Below, piece after piece: positions 42,939-52,247 of a stretch of 64,000 nt of DNA. Location: contig NZ_CP157278.1 in the NCBI RefSeq assembly GCF_040026395.1, positions 3,720,001-3,784,000 on the forward strand, in the 5' to 3' direction. The notes under the pieces were generated by a model. It did not search any database and had not been told where the DNA came from. It saw nothing but the letters and a program-made list of their open reading frames with translations. The DNA comes from Pedobacter lusitanus. Its GTDB lineage: Bacteria; Bacteroidota; Bacteroidia; Sphingobacteriales; Sphingobacteriaceae. Every line of letters begins with the position of its first letter. Position 1 is the first letter of the stretch. The translations under genes and the position numbers were made by a program.

Positions 42939-44351
42939 ATGGAGAAGATAAAAATCAATACAGTTTTTAAAAAAAGGTTAGCAGATACGATTACGCCGGT
43001 AAGTATTTATCTGCGATTGAGGGACGTTTTTCCAAATTCCCTGCTACTGGAAAGTTCGGATTACCACAGCCGGGAGAATTCAGTGAGTTATGTCTGTGCA
43101 GAACCTGTAGCAGGAATTATGCTTCAAAACGGACAGCTTTCCACTTATTTTCCAAACGGCGAAAAAGAAGTGAAGGACAAATTTATCCTGACAGAAGAAA
43201 TCGAAGCCTTTAAAGCGAGATTTGACACGCAGTCTGTGCAGGAAAAACGCTACATTTCTACAGGTATGTTTGGTTATTTTACCTGGAACACTGTACAGTA
43301 TTTTGAGGATATCAAATTTACTGCAGAATCTCCAAAAGGGGAAGAAATTCCATTGATGCAGTATCATGTCTATCGCTATATTATTGCCATAGATCACTTT
43401 AAGAACGAAGTCACCTTGTTTAAAAATAATTTTAATGAGGAAGAAGATGACGACCTGGAAAAAATTGAATACCTGATTCAAAATAAAAATTTTCCTGAAT
43501 ATAGCTTTGATACTGTAGGTGATGAGCAATCCAATCTGACTAACGAAGGATTTATGGATGTTGTGGAGAAGATGAAAAAACATATCCTGCGTGGCGATGT
43601 ATTTCAGATTGTCCCTTCCAGAGCCTATAATCAGGGATTTTCGGGGGATGAATTTAATGTATACCGTTGTTTACGTTCGATTAACCCTTCTCCGTATCTC
43701 TTCTATTTTGATTACGGAAGTTTTAAACTTTTTGGCTCTTCGCCCGAAGCTCAGATTACTATCAGAGATGGAGCTGCCAATATTTTCCCGATTGCCGGAA
43801 CTTTTAAACGTACCGGTAATGATGAAGAGGACGCTGAACTGGCCAGAAAGCTGGAACAGGACCCTAAGGAAAGTGCAGAGCACGTGATGCTGGTTGACCT
43901 GGCCAGAAATGATCTGAGCAGACACTGCAGAGGTGTTGAAGTGAAATCCTTCAAAGAAGTTCAATATTATTCTCACCTGATTCACCTGGTTTCAAAAGTA
44001 AGTGGTAAACTACAAAAGGATGTTTCGGCATTTAAAGTTGTTGCTGATACTTACCCGGCCGGTACTTTAAGCGGAGCACCGAAATATAAAGCCATGCAGC
44101 TTATAGATGAATACGAAGGGCTGGCGCGCAATTTCTATGCAGGTGCCATTGGTTACATGGGTTTTGATGGTTCATTTAATCATGCAATCATGATCCGTAC
44201 ATTTATGAGTAAAAATAATCAGCTGCATTATAGAGCTGGCGCCGGGATTGTAGCCGATTCGATTGCTATAAACGAGCTGAATGAGGTAAATAATAAAATT
44301 GCTGCCCTGCGTAAAGCAATAGGAATGGCTAAAGAGATTAATAAAATTTAA
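42939..44351 (+). CDS. trpE: Anthranilate synthase component I
   Basis: With ATG 42939 (MEKIKINTVFKKRLAD) the protein has 470 residues; the earlier TTG at 42921 lies in the attenuator T-run. The N-terminal LLES motif (NSLLLESSDYH) is the tryptophan feedback site. The chorismate-binding domain has FQIVPSRAY, SPEAQITIRDG, PIAGTFKRTG, DLARNDLSRHC and AGTLSGAPKYKAM, all TrpE-type. It makes anthranilate from chorismate with ammonia from TrpG. PabB is less likely because of the LLES element and operon context. Confidence 0.93.
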   Translation: MEKIKINTVFKKRLADTITPVSIYLRLRDVFPNSLLLESSDYHSRENSVSYVCAEPVAGIMLQNGQLSTYFPNGEKEVKDKFILTEEIEAFKARFDTQSVQEKRYISTGMFGYFTWNTVQYFEDIKFTAESPKGEEIPLMQYHVYRYIIAIDHFKNEVTLFKNNFNEEEDDDLEKIEYLIQNKNFPEYSFDTVGDEQSNLTNEGFMDVVEKMKKHILRGDVFQIVPSRAYNQGFSGDEFNVYRCLRSINPSPYLFYFDYGSFKLFGSSPEAQITIRDGAANIFPIAGTFKRTGNDEEDAELARKLEQDPKESAEHVMLVDLARNDLSRHCRGVEVKSFKEVQYYSHLIHLVSKVSGKLQKDVSAFKVVADTYPAGTLSGAPKYKAMQLIDEYEGLARNFYAGAIGYMGFDGSFNHAIMIRTFMSKNNQLHYRAGAGIVADSIAINELNEVNNKIAALRKAIGMAKEINKI

Positions 44352-44360
44352 ACTAAAGAC

Positions 44361-44933
44361 ATGCAAAAGAAAATATTAGTCATAGATAATTATGACTCCT
44401 TCACTTATAATTTAGTGCATTTAATTAATGAATTAGGCAGTGAGGTTGAAGTATGGAGAAATGATAAATTTGCTATTGCTGACGTTGCCGGGTTTGATAA
44501 AATTTTATTATCACCGGGCCCTGGTATACCTTCGGAAGCGGGTTTGCTTTTAGAGGTTATCCGGACTTATGCGGCTGAAAAAAGTATTCTGGGGATTTGC
44601 CTCGGACAGCAGGCTATTGCAGAGGCATTTGGTGGTCAGCTACTAAATCTGGGCAGACCTATGCATGGAATTGCTACGCCTATAAATGTAATTGATAAGG
44701 AAGAGTTTTTATTTAATGACTGTCCGGAAGTAATTAATGTTGGCCGTTATCATTCATGGGTTGTAAGTCAGGAAGGATTCCCTGCAGATCTGATAGTTAC
44801 TGCTACAGATGCCAGCCAGGAGATTATGGCACTCAGACATCAGACTTATGATGTTCGTGGTGTGCAGTTTCATCCTGAAAGTGTACTGACCGAATATGGT
44901 AAGGAGATGATGAAAAATTGGTTGGAAAATTAA
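44361..44933 (+). CDS. trpG: Anthranilate synthase component II (glutamine amidotransferase)
   Basis: A 190-residue class I amidotransferase. Catalytic Cys is in GICLGQQAIAEAFGG, the His/Glu pair in QFHPESVLTEYG, and LSPGPGIPSEAG is the oxyanion loop. It supplies ammonia to TrpE. It starts nine bases after the trpE stop. Confidence 0.93.
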   Translation: MQKKILVIDNYDSFTYNLVHLINELGSEVEVWRNDKFAIADVAGFDKILLSPGPGIPSEAGLLLEVIRTYAAEKSILGICLGQQAIAEAFGGQLLNLGRPMHGIATPINVIDKEEFLFNDCPEVINVGRYHSWVVSQEGFPADLIVTATDASQEIMALRHQTYDVRGVQFHPESVLTEYGKEMMKNWLEN

Positions 44934-44943
44934 AATAGACACT

Positions 44944-45735
44944 ATGAATATTTTAGATAAAATCGTTCTCAGAAAAACAGAAGAAGTTGAACAGGCTAAG
45001 AAATTAGTATCCATCAAAGAACTGGAAGCCGGTGTTTATTTTAACAGGACGCCATATGTGCTGAAAGAATTTATACTTGATCCTAAGCGTACCGGTATTA
45101 TTGCGGAGTTCAAAAGACGTTCGCCATCAAAGGGGATTATCAACGACCGGTCTGCAGTTGAAGAAGTAACCAATGGTTATGCAGCTGCAGGAGCCTCAGC
45201 GATTTCTGTATTGACCGATATTGATTTTTTCGGTGGACATCCCAATGATTTACTGGCAGCAAGAGCAGCGAACAGTGTCCCGCTTTTACGGAAGGACTTT
45301 ATGATTGATGAGTATCAGATTGTAGAAGCAAAGGCTCTGGGTGCAGATATTATTCTGCTGATCGCTGCAATTCTTACTCCGGCGCAGATAGAGAACTTTG
45401 GCAGACTGGCAAAAAGTTTAGGGCTGAATGTATTACTTGAGGTACATAATCTGGAAGAATTACAGCGCAGTATCAACCCTTATATTGATGCCATTGGTGT
45501 TAATAACCGTAATCTGGCAGACTTTTCTGTCAGTATTCAGACTTCATTTGATCTGGCTGATCAGATTCCAAAAGAATTTCTGAAAATTTCTGAAAGTGCA
45601 ATCAGTGACCCTCAGACGATTAAGCAGCTGAAAACAGCTGGATTTAACGGTTTTCTGATTGGTGAAAATTTTATGAAGACCTCAGATCCGGGAGCAGCAA
45701 TGCATCAGTTCGTAGAGGAGTTGATCTCGGTATAA
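44944..45735 (+). CDS. trpC: Indole-3-glycerol phosphate synthase
   Basis: A 263-residue TIM barrel. Catalytic Lys is in IAEFKRRSPSKG, with LLRKDFMIDEYQI, LLEVHNLEEL, IGVNNRNLADF and FLIGENFM along the barrel strands. It converts carboxyphenylaminodeoxyribulose phosphate to indole glycerol phosphate. It begins ten bases after trpG; trpD, usually between them, is absent here. Confidence 0.93.
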   Translation: MNILDKIVLRKTEEVEQAKKLVSIKELEAGVYFNRTPYVLKEFILDPKRTGIIAEFKRRSPSKGIINDRSAVEEVTNGYAAAGASAISVLTDIDFFGGHPNDLLAARAANSVPLLRKDFMIDEYQIVEAKALGADIILLIAAILTPAQIENFGRLAKSLGLNVLLEVHNLEELQRSINPYIDAIGVNNRNLADFSVSIQTSFDLADQIPKEFLKISESAISDPQTIKQLKTAGFNGFLIGENFMKTSDPGAAMHQFVEELISV

Positions 45736-45749
45736 CTTTTGTATCTTTG
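45721..45749 (+). promoter_or_regulatory. hflX promoter overlapping the end of trpC
   Basis: TTG (45721-45723), 18 bp, TATCTTTG (45742-45749). The hflX ATG follows after eight bases, so hflX can be expressed independently of trp attenuation. Confidence 0.65.
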
Positions 45750-45757
45750 TACTTTAC

Positions 45758-46951
45758 ATGGGAAAAGCGAAAACTTATGATACCGCTGTTAAGCAGGAAC
45801 GTGCTGTCCTGGTAGGGGTGATCAGACCGGGAGAAAAACCGGAGGAAACAAAAGAATATTTAGACGAATTAACATTTCTGGTAGATACAGCAGGTGGTGT
45901 GGTGGATAGTGTTTTTACACAAAAAATGCTGAAACCGGAAAGAGCTACCTTTGTTGGAACAGGGAAATTAGAAGAAATAAGAGCCTACGTGAAGTCGGAG
46001 GATATTGATATGGTCGTTTTTGACGATGAATTATCTCCTTCGCAACTGCGGAATATAGAGCGTGAACTGGAAGTGAAAATCCTGGACAGGAGTAATCTTA
46101 TCCTTGATATTTTTGCGGGAAGAGCTCAGACCTCACAGGCTAAAACTCAGGTTGAATTAGCCCAGCTGCAATATTTATTACCACGTTTGACACGTTTATG
46201 GACTCACTTAGAGCGCCAGAAAGGTGGTATTGGTATGCGTGGTCCAGGGGAAACTCAGATTGAGAGTGACAGAAGGATGATTCTGGAGAAAATTTCTCTT
46301 TTAAAGAGCAGACTGAAACTGATCGATAAACAGAATGAAACGCAGCGCAAGAACCGGAATGAATTAATCCGGGTGGCCCTGGTAGGATATACCAATGTGG
46401 GTAAGTCTACCATCATGAACATGATTTCCAAATCTGAGGTTTTTGCAGAGAATAAATTGTTTGCAACCCTGGATACTACAGTAAGGAAAGTGGTGATTGA
46501 TAATCTGCCTTTCTTATTGTCGGATACTGTTGGATTTATACGCAAACTACCGCATCACCTTGTTGAATGTTTCAAATCAACACTGGATGAGGTAAGGGAA
46601 GCCGATATATTAATCCATGTGGTAGATGTTTCTCATTCAAGTTTTGAGGATCAGATCAACGTGGTCAATGAGACATTGAAAGATCTTGGCGCGAGGGATA
46701 AAGAAACGATTGTGGTATTCAATAAAATTGATGCTTATGTTAATCCTGAGGCTGATGAAATGAATGAAGAGGAAAAGGTGACATTAACGCTGGAAGATTT
46801 CAAAAAGAGCTGGATGGCGCAGCATAATACGCCGTCAATATTTATCTCAGCACTGAATAAGGAGAACCTGGAAGAGTTCAAACAACTTTTATACGATAAA
46901 GTTGTGGCACTGCATACGGTAAGGTATCCTTATGACAAATTATTATATTAA
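45758..46951 (+). CDS. hflX: Ribosome-associated GTPase HflX
   Basis: A 397-residue GTPase. The HflX N-terminal domain (TFVGTGKLEEIRAYV, DDELSPSQLRNIE) and the glycine-rich GGIGMRGPGETQIESDRR linker precede the G domain. The G motifs are GYTNVGKST (G1, about 210), DTVGFIRKLPH (G3), NKID (G4) and SALNKEN (G5). HflX splits stalled or hibernating 70S ribosomes. Downstream rbfA is a ribosome maturation factor, so the pair forms a ribosome-care unit. Confidence 0.94.
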   Translation: MGKAKTYDTAVKQERAVLVGVIRPGEKPEETKEYLDELTFLVDTAGGVVDSVFTQKMLKPERATFVGTGKLEEIRAYVKSEDIDMVVFDDELSPSQLRNIERELEVKILDRSNLILDIFAGRAQTSQAKTQVELAQLQYLLPRLTRLWTHLERQKGGIGMRGPGETQIESDRRMILEKISLLKSRLKLIDKQNETQRKNRNELIRVALVGYTNVGKSTIMNMISKSEVFAENKLFATLDTTVRKVVIDNLPFLLSDTVGFIRKLPHHLVECFKSTLDEVREADILIHVVDVSHSSFEDQINVVNETLKDLGARDKETIVVFNKIDAYVNPEADEMNEEEKVTLTLEDFKKSWMAQHNTPSIFISALNKENLEEFKQLLYDKVVALHTVRYPYDKLLY

Positions 46952-46966
46952 AATTAACAAGAAAAC

Positions 46967-47356
46967 ATGGAAAGTAAACGTCAACAGAAATTTGCCGGTG
47001 TACTGCAAGAGGAATTAGCTACGATATTTCAAAGAGAAGGGGCAGAATACTTACCCAATACATTAGTTACGATTACAAAGGTCCGTGTATCTCCAGATTT
47101 AGCAGTTGCAAAGGTTTACCTGAGCTTTTTAAGCACTAATAATACCGGATTGTCAATTGCTACAGTAAATTCTCATGCCGGAGAAATCAGGTATAAGCTG
47201 GGCGCACGTATTCGTCACCAGGTGAGAGTTGTGCCTACACTGACTTTCTTTGTGGATGATACAAATACCTATGTAGAGCACATGGATAAAATATTTGATA
47301 AAATTTCAAAGGACCGCAAAGAACAGGGGACGGAAGAAGAAACAACAGAGGATTAA
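46967..47356 (+). CDS. rbfA: Ribosome-binding factor A
   Basis: A 129-residue KH-fold protein (ESKRQQKFAGVLQEELATIFQ at the start, TITKVRVSPDLAVAKVYLSF in the core, acidic tail). RbfA binds the 5' helix of 16S rRNA during 30S maturation. It starts 15 bases after hflX. Confidence 0.92.
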   Translation: MESKRQQKFAGVLQEELATIFQREGAEYLPNTLVTITKVRVSPDLAVAKVYLSFLSTNNTGLSIATVNSHAGEIRYKLGARIRHQVRVVPTLTFFVDDTNTYVEHMDKIFDKISKDRKEQGTEEETTED

Positions 47357-47362
47357 TTTCTG

Positions 47363-48070
47363 ATGGAACCTCTGGAAAAACTTAAGGAATGGGCATCGGA
47401 CCCTGAAAACAGGATCAGCAGCGTAGTCAGTTTTGATTCATCTGCTGATCGTTTGTATCCTTTTGATTTTACAGCGGGAAACCTGGAACTGACTGATCAG
47501 ATTCTTGCTGATACTGCAGCTTTCTCTGCATGGGTAACCAAAAAACTCGAAGATACCAGCTCACGTTACGGTATTGGCGGATACAATGAACACAGGACAA
47601 TTTATTCAAGAAGTGCTCATTTTGATACTGCAGAGGAACCCAGAAGATTACATCTTGGGGTTGATATCTGGGCATCGGCCGGTACTCAGATCTTTAATTT
47701 TTATGATGCCGTAGTACATAGTTTTAAGAACAATAATCAGTTTGGTGATTACGGTGCGACAATCATTTTAAAATACGAACTTAACGGCCTCACTTTATAT
47801 GCACTTTATGGTCATTTAAGTCTGGCCTCTCTTAACGGTCTCCAGGCTGGACAATTTATTGCAGGCGGTACTCCGTTTGCTGCTTTTGGTATTCCGGCTG
47901 AAAATGGAAACTGGCCTCCGCATCTGCATTTTCAACTGATGTTTGATATGCAGGGCAAAGAAGGTGACTATCCGGGAGTCTGTCAGTTTTCTAACCGTGC
48001 TGTTTATCTTAATAATTGTCCTGATCCGGGCTTGATTCTTAACCGTACTTTTAACATTCCTGCCGAATAA
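47363..48070 (+). CDS. M23-family metallopeptidase without visible signal peptide
   Basis: A 235-residue protein with the LytM/M23 zinc site: His97 and Asp101 in HLGVDIWA, His151 in LYGHLSL, and His187/His189 in PHLHFQL. All ligands are present, so an active peptidoglycan or glycine-bond endopeptidase is expected. The N-terminus (MEPLEKLKEWASDPEN) has no hydrophobic export signal, which is unusual. It starts six bases after rbfA, suggesting co-transcription. Confidence 0.8.
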   Translation: MEPLEKLKEWASDPENRISSVVSFDSSADRLYPFDFTAGNLELTDQILADTAAFSAWVTKKLEDTSSRYGIGGYNEHRTIYSRSAHFDTAEEPRRLHLGVDIWASAGTQIFNFYDAVVHSFKNNNQFGDYGATIILKYELNGLTLYALYGHLSLASLNGLQAGQFIAGGTPFAAFGIPAENGNWPPHLHFQLMFDMQGKEGDYPGVCQFSNRAVYLNNCPDPGLILNRTFNIPAE

Positions 48071-48086
48071 TTTCGTAAATTACGGG

Positions 48087-48737
48087 ATGAAGAAGATTCT
48101 TGTACTATTCCTGTTTTTCATTGGGCTGTCTGTAAAGGCACAGCCAGTGCTTCAGGGTGGACTGGATGCTTTTATCCGGACAAATATTATCTATCCGGTA
48201 TATTCACTGCAAAACTGTATTCAGGGAAAGATTAATATTAGTTTTAAAGTGAATCTTTCGGGTGAGGTCTATACTTCAAAGGTAAGCAGCGGACTGGGAA
48301 TAGATCTCGATCAGGAAGCGCTGCGCCTGATCAGACTGAGTAGTGGAAAATGGCAGGTACCTGATAACTATGATACCACTTATGTGCTGATTGCACCGGT
48401 AAATTTTATTCTTTCGGACGGGGACTGCGCTACTGTGAATCCACAGCAAAGAAATAAAGCGATTGCTGCCTATAAGGCAAATGAAGGGCTCACAGAGGTG
48501 ATCACTAATTTTTACCGGAATAAGGCCATTGGCAATTATAACGAAGCGGAGGAGGGTCGGATCACAGCTTTAAAGAAAGAATTGGGCTATGATGACAGTT
48601 ATCTGGAAAAAAGAATAGAAGAGGGAAAAAAGAGATTAAAGCAAAAAGATAAACAGGGTGCCTGCGAAGATTTTCTGTTTGTTAAATATATGGGTTCATC
48701 ACTGGCTGACGAACTACTCGAAAAATATTGTAAATAA
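48087..48737 (+). CDS. Secreted protein with TonB C-terminal-like domain
   Basis: A 216-residue protein with signal peptide (MKKILVLFLFFIGLSVKAQ). Residues about 25-115 resemble a TonB C-terminal domain (IQGKINISFKVNLSGEVYTSKVSSGLGIDLDQEALRLIR). A lysine-rich helical tail contains TPR-like spacing. There is no transmembrane anchor, so it is not a classic TonB. It may be a periplasmic adaptor; function unknown. It is adjacent to the next membrane protein without a gap. Confidence 0.6.
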   Translation: MKKILVLFLFFIGLSVKAQPVLQGGLDAFIRTNIIYPVYSLQNCIQGKINISFKVNLSGEVYTSKVSSGLGIDLDQEALRLIRLSSGKWQVPDNYDTTYVLIAPVNFILSDGDCATVNPQQRNKAIAAYKANEGLTEVITNFYRNKAIGNYNEAEEGRITALKKELGYDDSYLEKRIEEGKKRLKQKDKQGACEDFLFVKYMGSSLADELLEKYCK

Positions 48738-49130
48738 ATGCGTTTTCTATTCAAATTATTTGCTTTGCTGGATGTGATCAGCATTGTCTCCATGAGTCCT
48801 CAGATCTGGTCTGTCTTAGTGAATTACAAGGAAATCCCCGGCGATGCAACTTCTGTAGCCAGAGTTGTTTTAACGCTATTAATCTTCTTTTCCCTGTTTG
48901 TTTCTGCTGCCGGATTATTTCAGTTCAGAAAATATGGCATAATTACCAATTATATTCAGTTTCCTTTCCGGCTGTTGCTTTTTGTGTTTTCTATTGGGTT
49001 TATTACGCTTTTGCCTGAATTATTTCCCAGCGGGGCACAGTGGTTTGGTGTTTTGTTCAGGATATGCATTATCGCTGAATTTTTCAGAGCTTTTTATGTG
49101 CTGCAGGGACATCGGAAATATTTCAGGTAA
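48738..49130 (+). CDS. Small integral membrane protein of unknown function
   Basis: A 130-residue hydrophobic protein with about four membrane segments (FKLFALLDVISIVSM, VVLTLLIFFSLFVSAAGLF, FRLLLFVFSIGFITLL, VLFRICIIAEFFRAFYVL). No family recognised. It begins right after the stop of the preceding gene and overlaps the convergent lipid kinase by eight bases. Confidence 0.55.
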   Translation: MRFLFKLFALLDVISIVSMSPQIWSVLVNYKEIPGDATSVARVVLTLLIFFSLFVSAAGLFQFRKYGIITNYIQFPFRLLLFVFSIGFITLLPELFPSGAQWFGVLFRICIIAEFFRAFYVLQGHRKYFR

Positions 49131-49995
49131 TCTTTTCCGGGTTAAAAATCATAGTTATAGCTGCTGGTAATAGTTTTGCCTGAATGCTATTGACTTTACC
49201 TATATATTCTCCGTCTACCTGGAAGTGTACCTTGTTTCTGGTCTTTATAAGCAGGCTGTCAGTCTGAAAGGATTCGATTTTTTCAGGATTAAAAGGTAAG
49301 TTGGTGAAGCGTATTTTTAAGATTTCCAGAAAGGAGTATTTTTTGACCAGAATAACTTCAAAAACTTCATCATCTAATTTCCCATCAGGGTTTATTTTTA
49401 CACCGGTCCCATACATGGTCGCATTGGCAATAACTACCATAGCCGCTTCTGAGCGGATAAGTTCGTTTCCTATACTGAATGCTACTTCCATTTTATGGTG
49501 GCTCCACAGGGCTTTCCATAAGGCTTTGGTATAACCCCACATTCCTCTTTGTGGCAGATCATCAAACTTTTTAACAATGTAGGCATTGAAGCCAATATCG
49601 GATAAGTGAATACAGAATTCATCGTTTACAACTACTGCGTGAATTTCTTTGGTTTCTCCGCTTATAGTCAGCGCAAGTGCCTGTTCAATGTTTAGTGGTA
49701 TGCCCATTTCTCTGGCCATACCATTTGCAGAACCGGCTGGAATAATTCCAATCGGGACCTTCGTGCCTTTCAACAGGTCTGCGACCAGTTTTAATGTCCC
49801 GTCTCCGCCGGCAGCAATCACACGATCTGCCTTTGATTCATCTATAGCTGCTCTGATCTGTTCGGGATTACAGTTTGCCGTAAGCTCATAAATTTCAAAT
49901 GTATGCTCAAGGGATTTGAAAAAATCCGATATCACCGTTTTGAAATCTATATCATCACTTCCCGAACCTGGATTGACAATAAAAAGTAATTTCAT
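49123..49995 (-). CDS. Diacylglycerol kinase-family lipid kinase (YegS/DgkB-like)
   Basis: A 290-residue protein of the DAGK catalytic fold. The N-terminal LFIVNPGSGSDD, nucleotide loop GGDGTLKLVADLL and IGIIPAGSANGMAREMGIP are diagnostic. It phosphorylates diacylglycerol or a sphingoid or related lipid; Sphingobacteriaceae contain sphingolipids, so the substrate is open. It is divergent from an App1-type lipid phosphatase gene, an interesting kinase-phosphatase pairing. Confidence 0.85.
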   Translation of the reverse strand: MKLLFIVNPGSGSDDIDFKTVISDFFKSLEHTFEIYELTANCNPEQIRAAIDESKADRVIAAGGDGTLKLVADLLKGTKVPIGIIPAGSANGMAREMGIPLNIEQALALTISGETKEIHAVVVNDEFCIHLSDIGFNAYIVKKFDDLPQRGMWGYTKALWKALWSHHKMEVAFSIGNELIRSEAAMVVIANATMYGTGVKINPDGKLDDEVFEVILVKKYSFLEILKIRFTNLPFNPEKIESFQTDSLLIKTRNKVHFQVDGEYIGKVNSIQAKLLPAAITMIFNPEKIT

Positions 49996-50063
49996 TCCGG
50001 TAATTGTTTATAGGTATTGTTCAATATCACAAACAACTATGCGCCTGCTCTGTTTGATTTATA

Positions 50064-51041
50064 ATGAATAATTCTGTCAGCGTAAAGATATATCACGGTT
50101 ATGGCCATACACACAATCTTGTTGTTTATGGACACGTCTTTAAATTCAGGGCTAAGAATGACCAGAAGTACAGCAATAATTTTTTTAAGAATATAATTTA
50201 TCTGATCAGGATGTTTATACTCAAACCATATCCATGGGTTAAAGTCAGACTGACTTTTTATAAGCAGACCGTTTATCAGACCACTGAATATGATGGGTTT
50301 TTCAAATTCGAATGGGAGGCCATGGAAAGTGTGAGTGCCGGCTGGCACCCAGTCCGGATAGAGGCCCTGAGTGATCATGGGGAGGTCCTCGCTGAGAGTA
50401 CAGGGCAAATTTACGTGCCTCATGTTACGCAGTATGCATTTATATCTGATATTGATGATACGATTATGATTTCGCATTCTGCAACTATTGGCAGGAGACT
50501 GAGAGAACTTTTTATTAAGAATCCGCACACCCGGAAAACCTTTCCGGGTGTTGCTTCTCATTATAATTTACTGGCTTTGTCTCATACTGATGCTGAACAT
50601 CCTAATCCTTTTTTTTATGTTTCCAGCAGCGAATGGAATTTATATGATTACCTGGTAAGCACTTTTAGCTTTAATCAATTACCGGAGGGTTCTTTTTTAC
50701 TGAATCAGATCAAGAGGTGGAAAGATTTGTTAAAAACAGGGAAAACGGGGCATGAAGGTAAACTGATGCGGATAATGCGGATTATAGATGCCTTCCCAAA
50801 TCAGAAATTTATACTTTTTGGCGATAATTCACAGCGCGATACAGAGATTTATACGACAATTGCTATAAAGTATCCGGAAAGTATAGAGGCTATCTATATC
50901 AGGAATATCAGACAGGAAAAACAGGATGCCGCACTTGATCTGTTAAGAAAAGCGGAGGAAAAGGGGATTCATACCTGCCTTTTTAAGGATAGTAAAGAAG
51001 CAATGTCACATGCTGTCCGAATTGGATTAATTGGTATTTAA
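50064..51041 (+). CDS. App1-family phosphatase (DUF2183)
   Basis: A 325-residue HAD-like protein. The catalytic DxDxT is FISDIDDTIMISHS near 132-145, FYVSSSEWNLYDYL is the second motif and LFGDNSQRDTEIY the metal-binding acidic motif. The family includes yeast App1, a phosphatidate phosphatase. An N-terminal beta-rich domain (residues 1-120) is typical. It ends four bases into the convergent DUF1501 gene. Confidence 0.8.
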   Translation: MNNSVSVKIYHGYGHTHNLVVYGHVFKFRAKNDQKYSNNFFKNIIYLIRMFILKPYPWVKVRLTFYKQTVYQTTEYDGFFKFEWEAMESVSAGWHPVRIEALSDHGEVLAESTGQIYVPHVTQYAFISDIDDTIMISHSATIGRRLRELFIKNPHTRKTFPGVASHYNLLALSHTDAEHPNPFFYVSSSEWNLYDYLVSTFSFNQLPEGSFLLNQIKRWKDLLKTGKTGHEGKLMRIMRIIDAFPNQKFILFGDNSQRDTEIYTTIAIKYPESIEAIYIRNIRQEKQDAALDLLRKAEEKGIHTCLFKDSKEAMSHAVRIGLIGI

Positions 51042-52237
51042 ATAAAACCGAGGGTGTTAAAACGTTTGTTGAGTACTTGTGAGTTGTTGACATCCAGCCA
51101 TTTATCCAGAATGGTGCCATATACTTCCCTGAAATCTACCTGATATTTAAGATCACCATTATCCAGGTTGCCCAGGTCTGGTGCTCCATTGTATATTCCC
51201 TGCTTTTTTAAGCGTCCGCCAAACAGGAACATATTGTTTGCTGTACCATGATCAGTTCCGTTGCTTGCATTTTGTGCTACACGGCGTCCGAATTCGGAAA
51301 AAGTAATTACCAGGGTATCTTCCAGTTTATTGTTTTGATGCAGGTCTTTCACAAAAGCATTCATGCCTTCTGCATATTGCTGCAATAAGCGTCCTTGCTG
51401 GTTTAGCTGATTTACATGGGTGTCAAAACCGCTTAAAGAAACATAATAAACCCTGGTTTTTAATCCCGAACAGATAAACCGGGACACCGTTTTTAACTGG
51501 TTGGAAAAGGCTGTGTTGGGATAGGTGTAATTGGGCTGATAGATCCTGGATGTATTCTGAATATAATTGGCAGAAGAAGAGGTTTCTATCATCGTTTTAT
51601 AGAGATATCCGAGATTGTCTTCATCCAGATGGTCCTTGTCTCGGTTAATCATGTCTCTGAAAAAGGGCTCATTGGTATTACGGAACAAGGCCGCAGGATC
51701 TTTTAAGGCGATCCCTTTTTTGCTCATACCTTTCATTGCCAGAGATAGACTATCGTCAACTTCAATAGCTGTATAGGGGAATTTGCAGGTTTCACAGTTT
51801 GAATCCAGATAACGGCCTATCCAGCCTGTGGAAAGGTATTGATTGGCATCACTGGCTGTTTGCCAGATATCCATGGAACGGAAATGTGAGCGGTCAGGAT
51901 TAGGATAGCCCACGTCATTAATGATGGTCATCCATCCCTGATCGTAAAGTTCTTTCAAACAGTTCAGATTCGGATTCAATCCCTGCATATCATTTAGTTT
52001 GATGACTTCATCTGGTTTTATTGCTATGCCTTTTCTCATTTGATAATAGATATCATTACCGAATGGAATAACTGTATTCAGCCCGTCATTCCCGCCCGAG
52101 AGCTGAACAACAACCAGGTTTTTATATAAACTCAGCTCATCCAGCGCGAGTGCTTCAAAAGGTTTCATGAAGGCCGGAACTACCAGAGTTCCTGCTGCTG
52201 CAAAAGCGGCATTTTTTAAAAAGTCTCTTCTTTCCAT
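51038..52237 (-). CDS. DUF1501 secreted protein (alkaline phosphatase/sulfatase-like fold)
   Basis: A 399-residue protein with a Tat-like N-terminus (MERRDFLKNAAFAAAGTLVVPAF). Landmarks are VVVQLSGGNDGLNTVIPFGND, DRSHFRSMDIWQTA, GFDTHVNQLNQQGRLLQQ and TFSEFGRRVAQNASNGTDHGTANNMFLFGG. These conserved Asp/His residues suggest a metal-dependent phosphatase/sulfatase fold. DUF1501 and DUF1800 genes usually occur together; here the DUF1800 gene lies ten bases upstream in the same operon. Confidence 0.85.
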   Translation of the reverse strand: MERRDFLKNAAFAAAGTLVVPAFMKPFEALALDELSLYKNLVVVQLSGGNDGLNTVIPFGNDIYYQMRKGIAIKPDEVIKLNDMQGLNPNLNCLKELYDQGWMTIINDVGYPNPDRSHFRSMDIWQTASDANQYLSTGWIGRYLDSNCETCKFPYTAIEVDDSLSLAMKGMSKKGIALKDPAALFRNTNEPFFRDMINRDKDHLDEDNLGYLYKTMIETSSSANYIQNTSRIYQPNYTYPNTAFSNQLKTVSRFICSGLKTRVYYVSLSGFDTHVNQLNQQGRLLQQYAEGMNAFVKDLHQNNKLEDTLVITFSEFGRRVAQNASNGTDHGTANNMFLFGGRLKKQGIYNGAPDLGNLDNGDLKYQVDFREVYGTILDKWLDVNNSQVLNKRFNTLGFI

Positions 52238-52247
52238 TTCATTTAAG

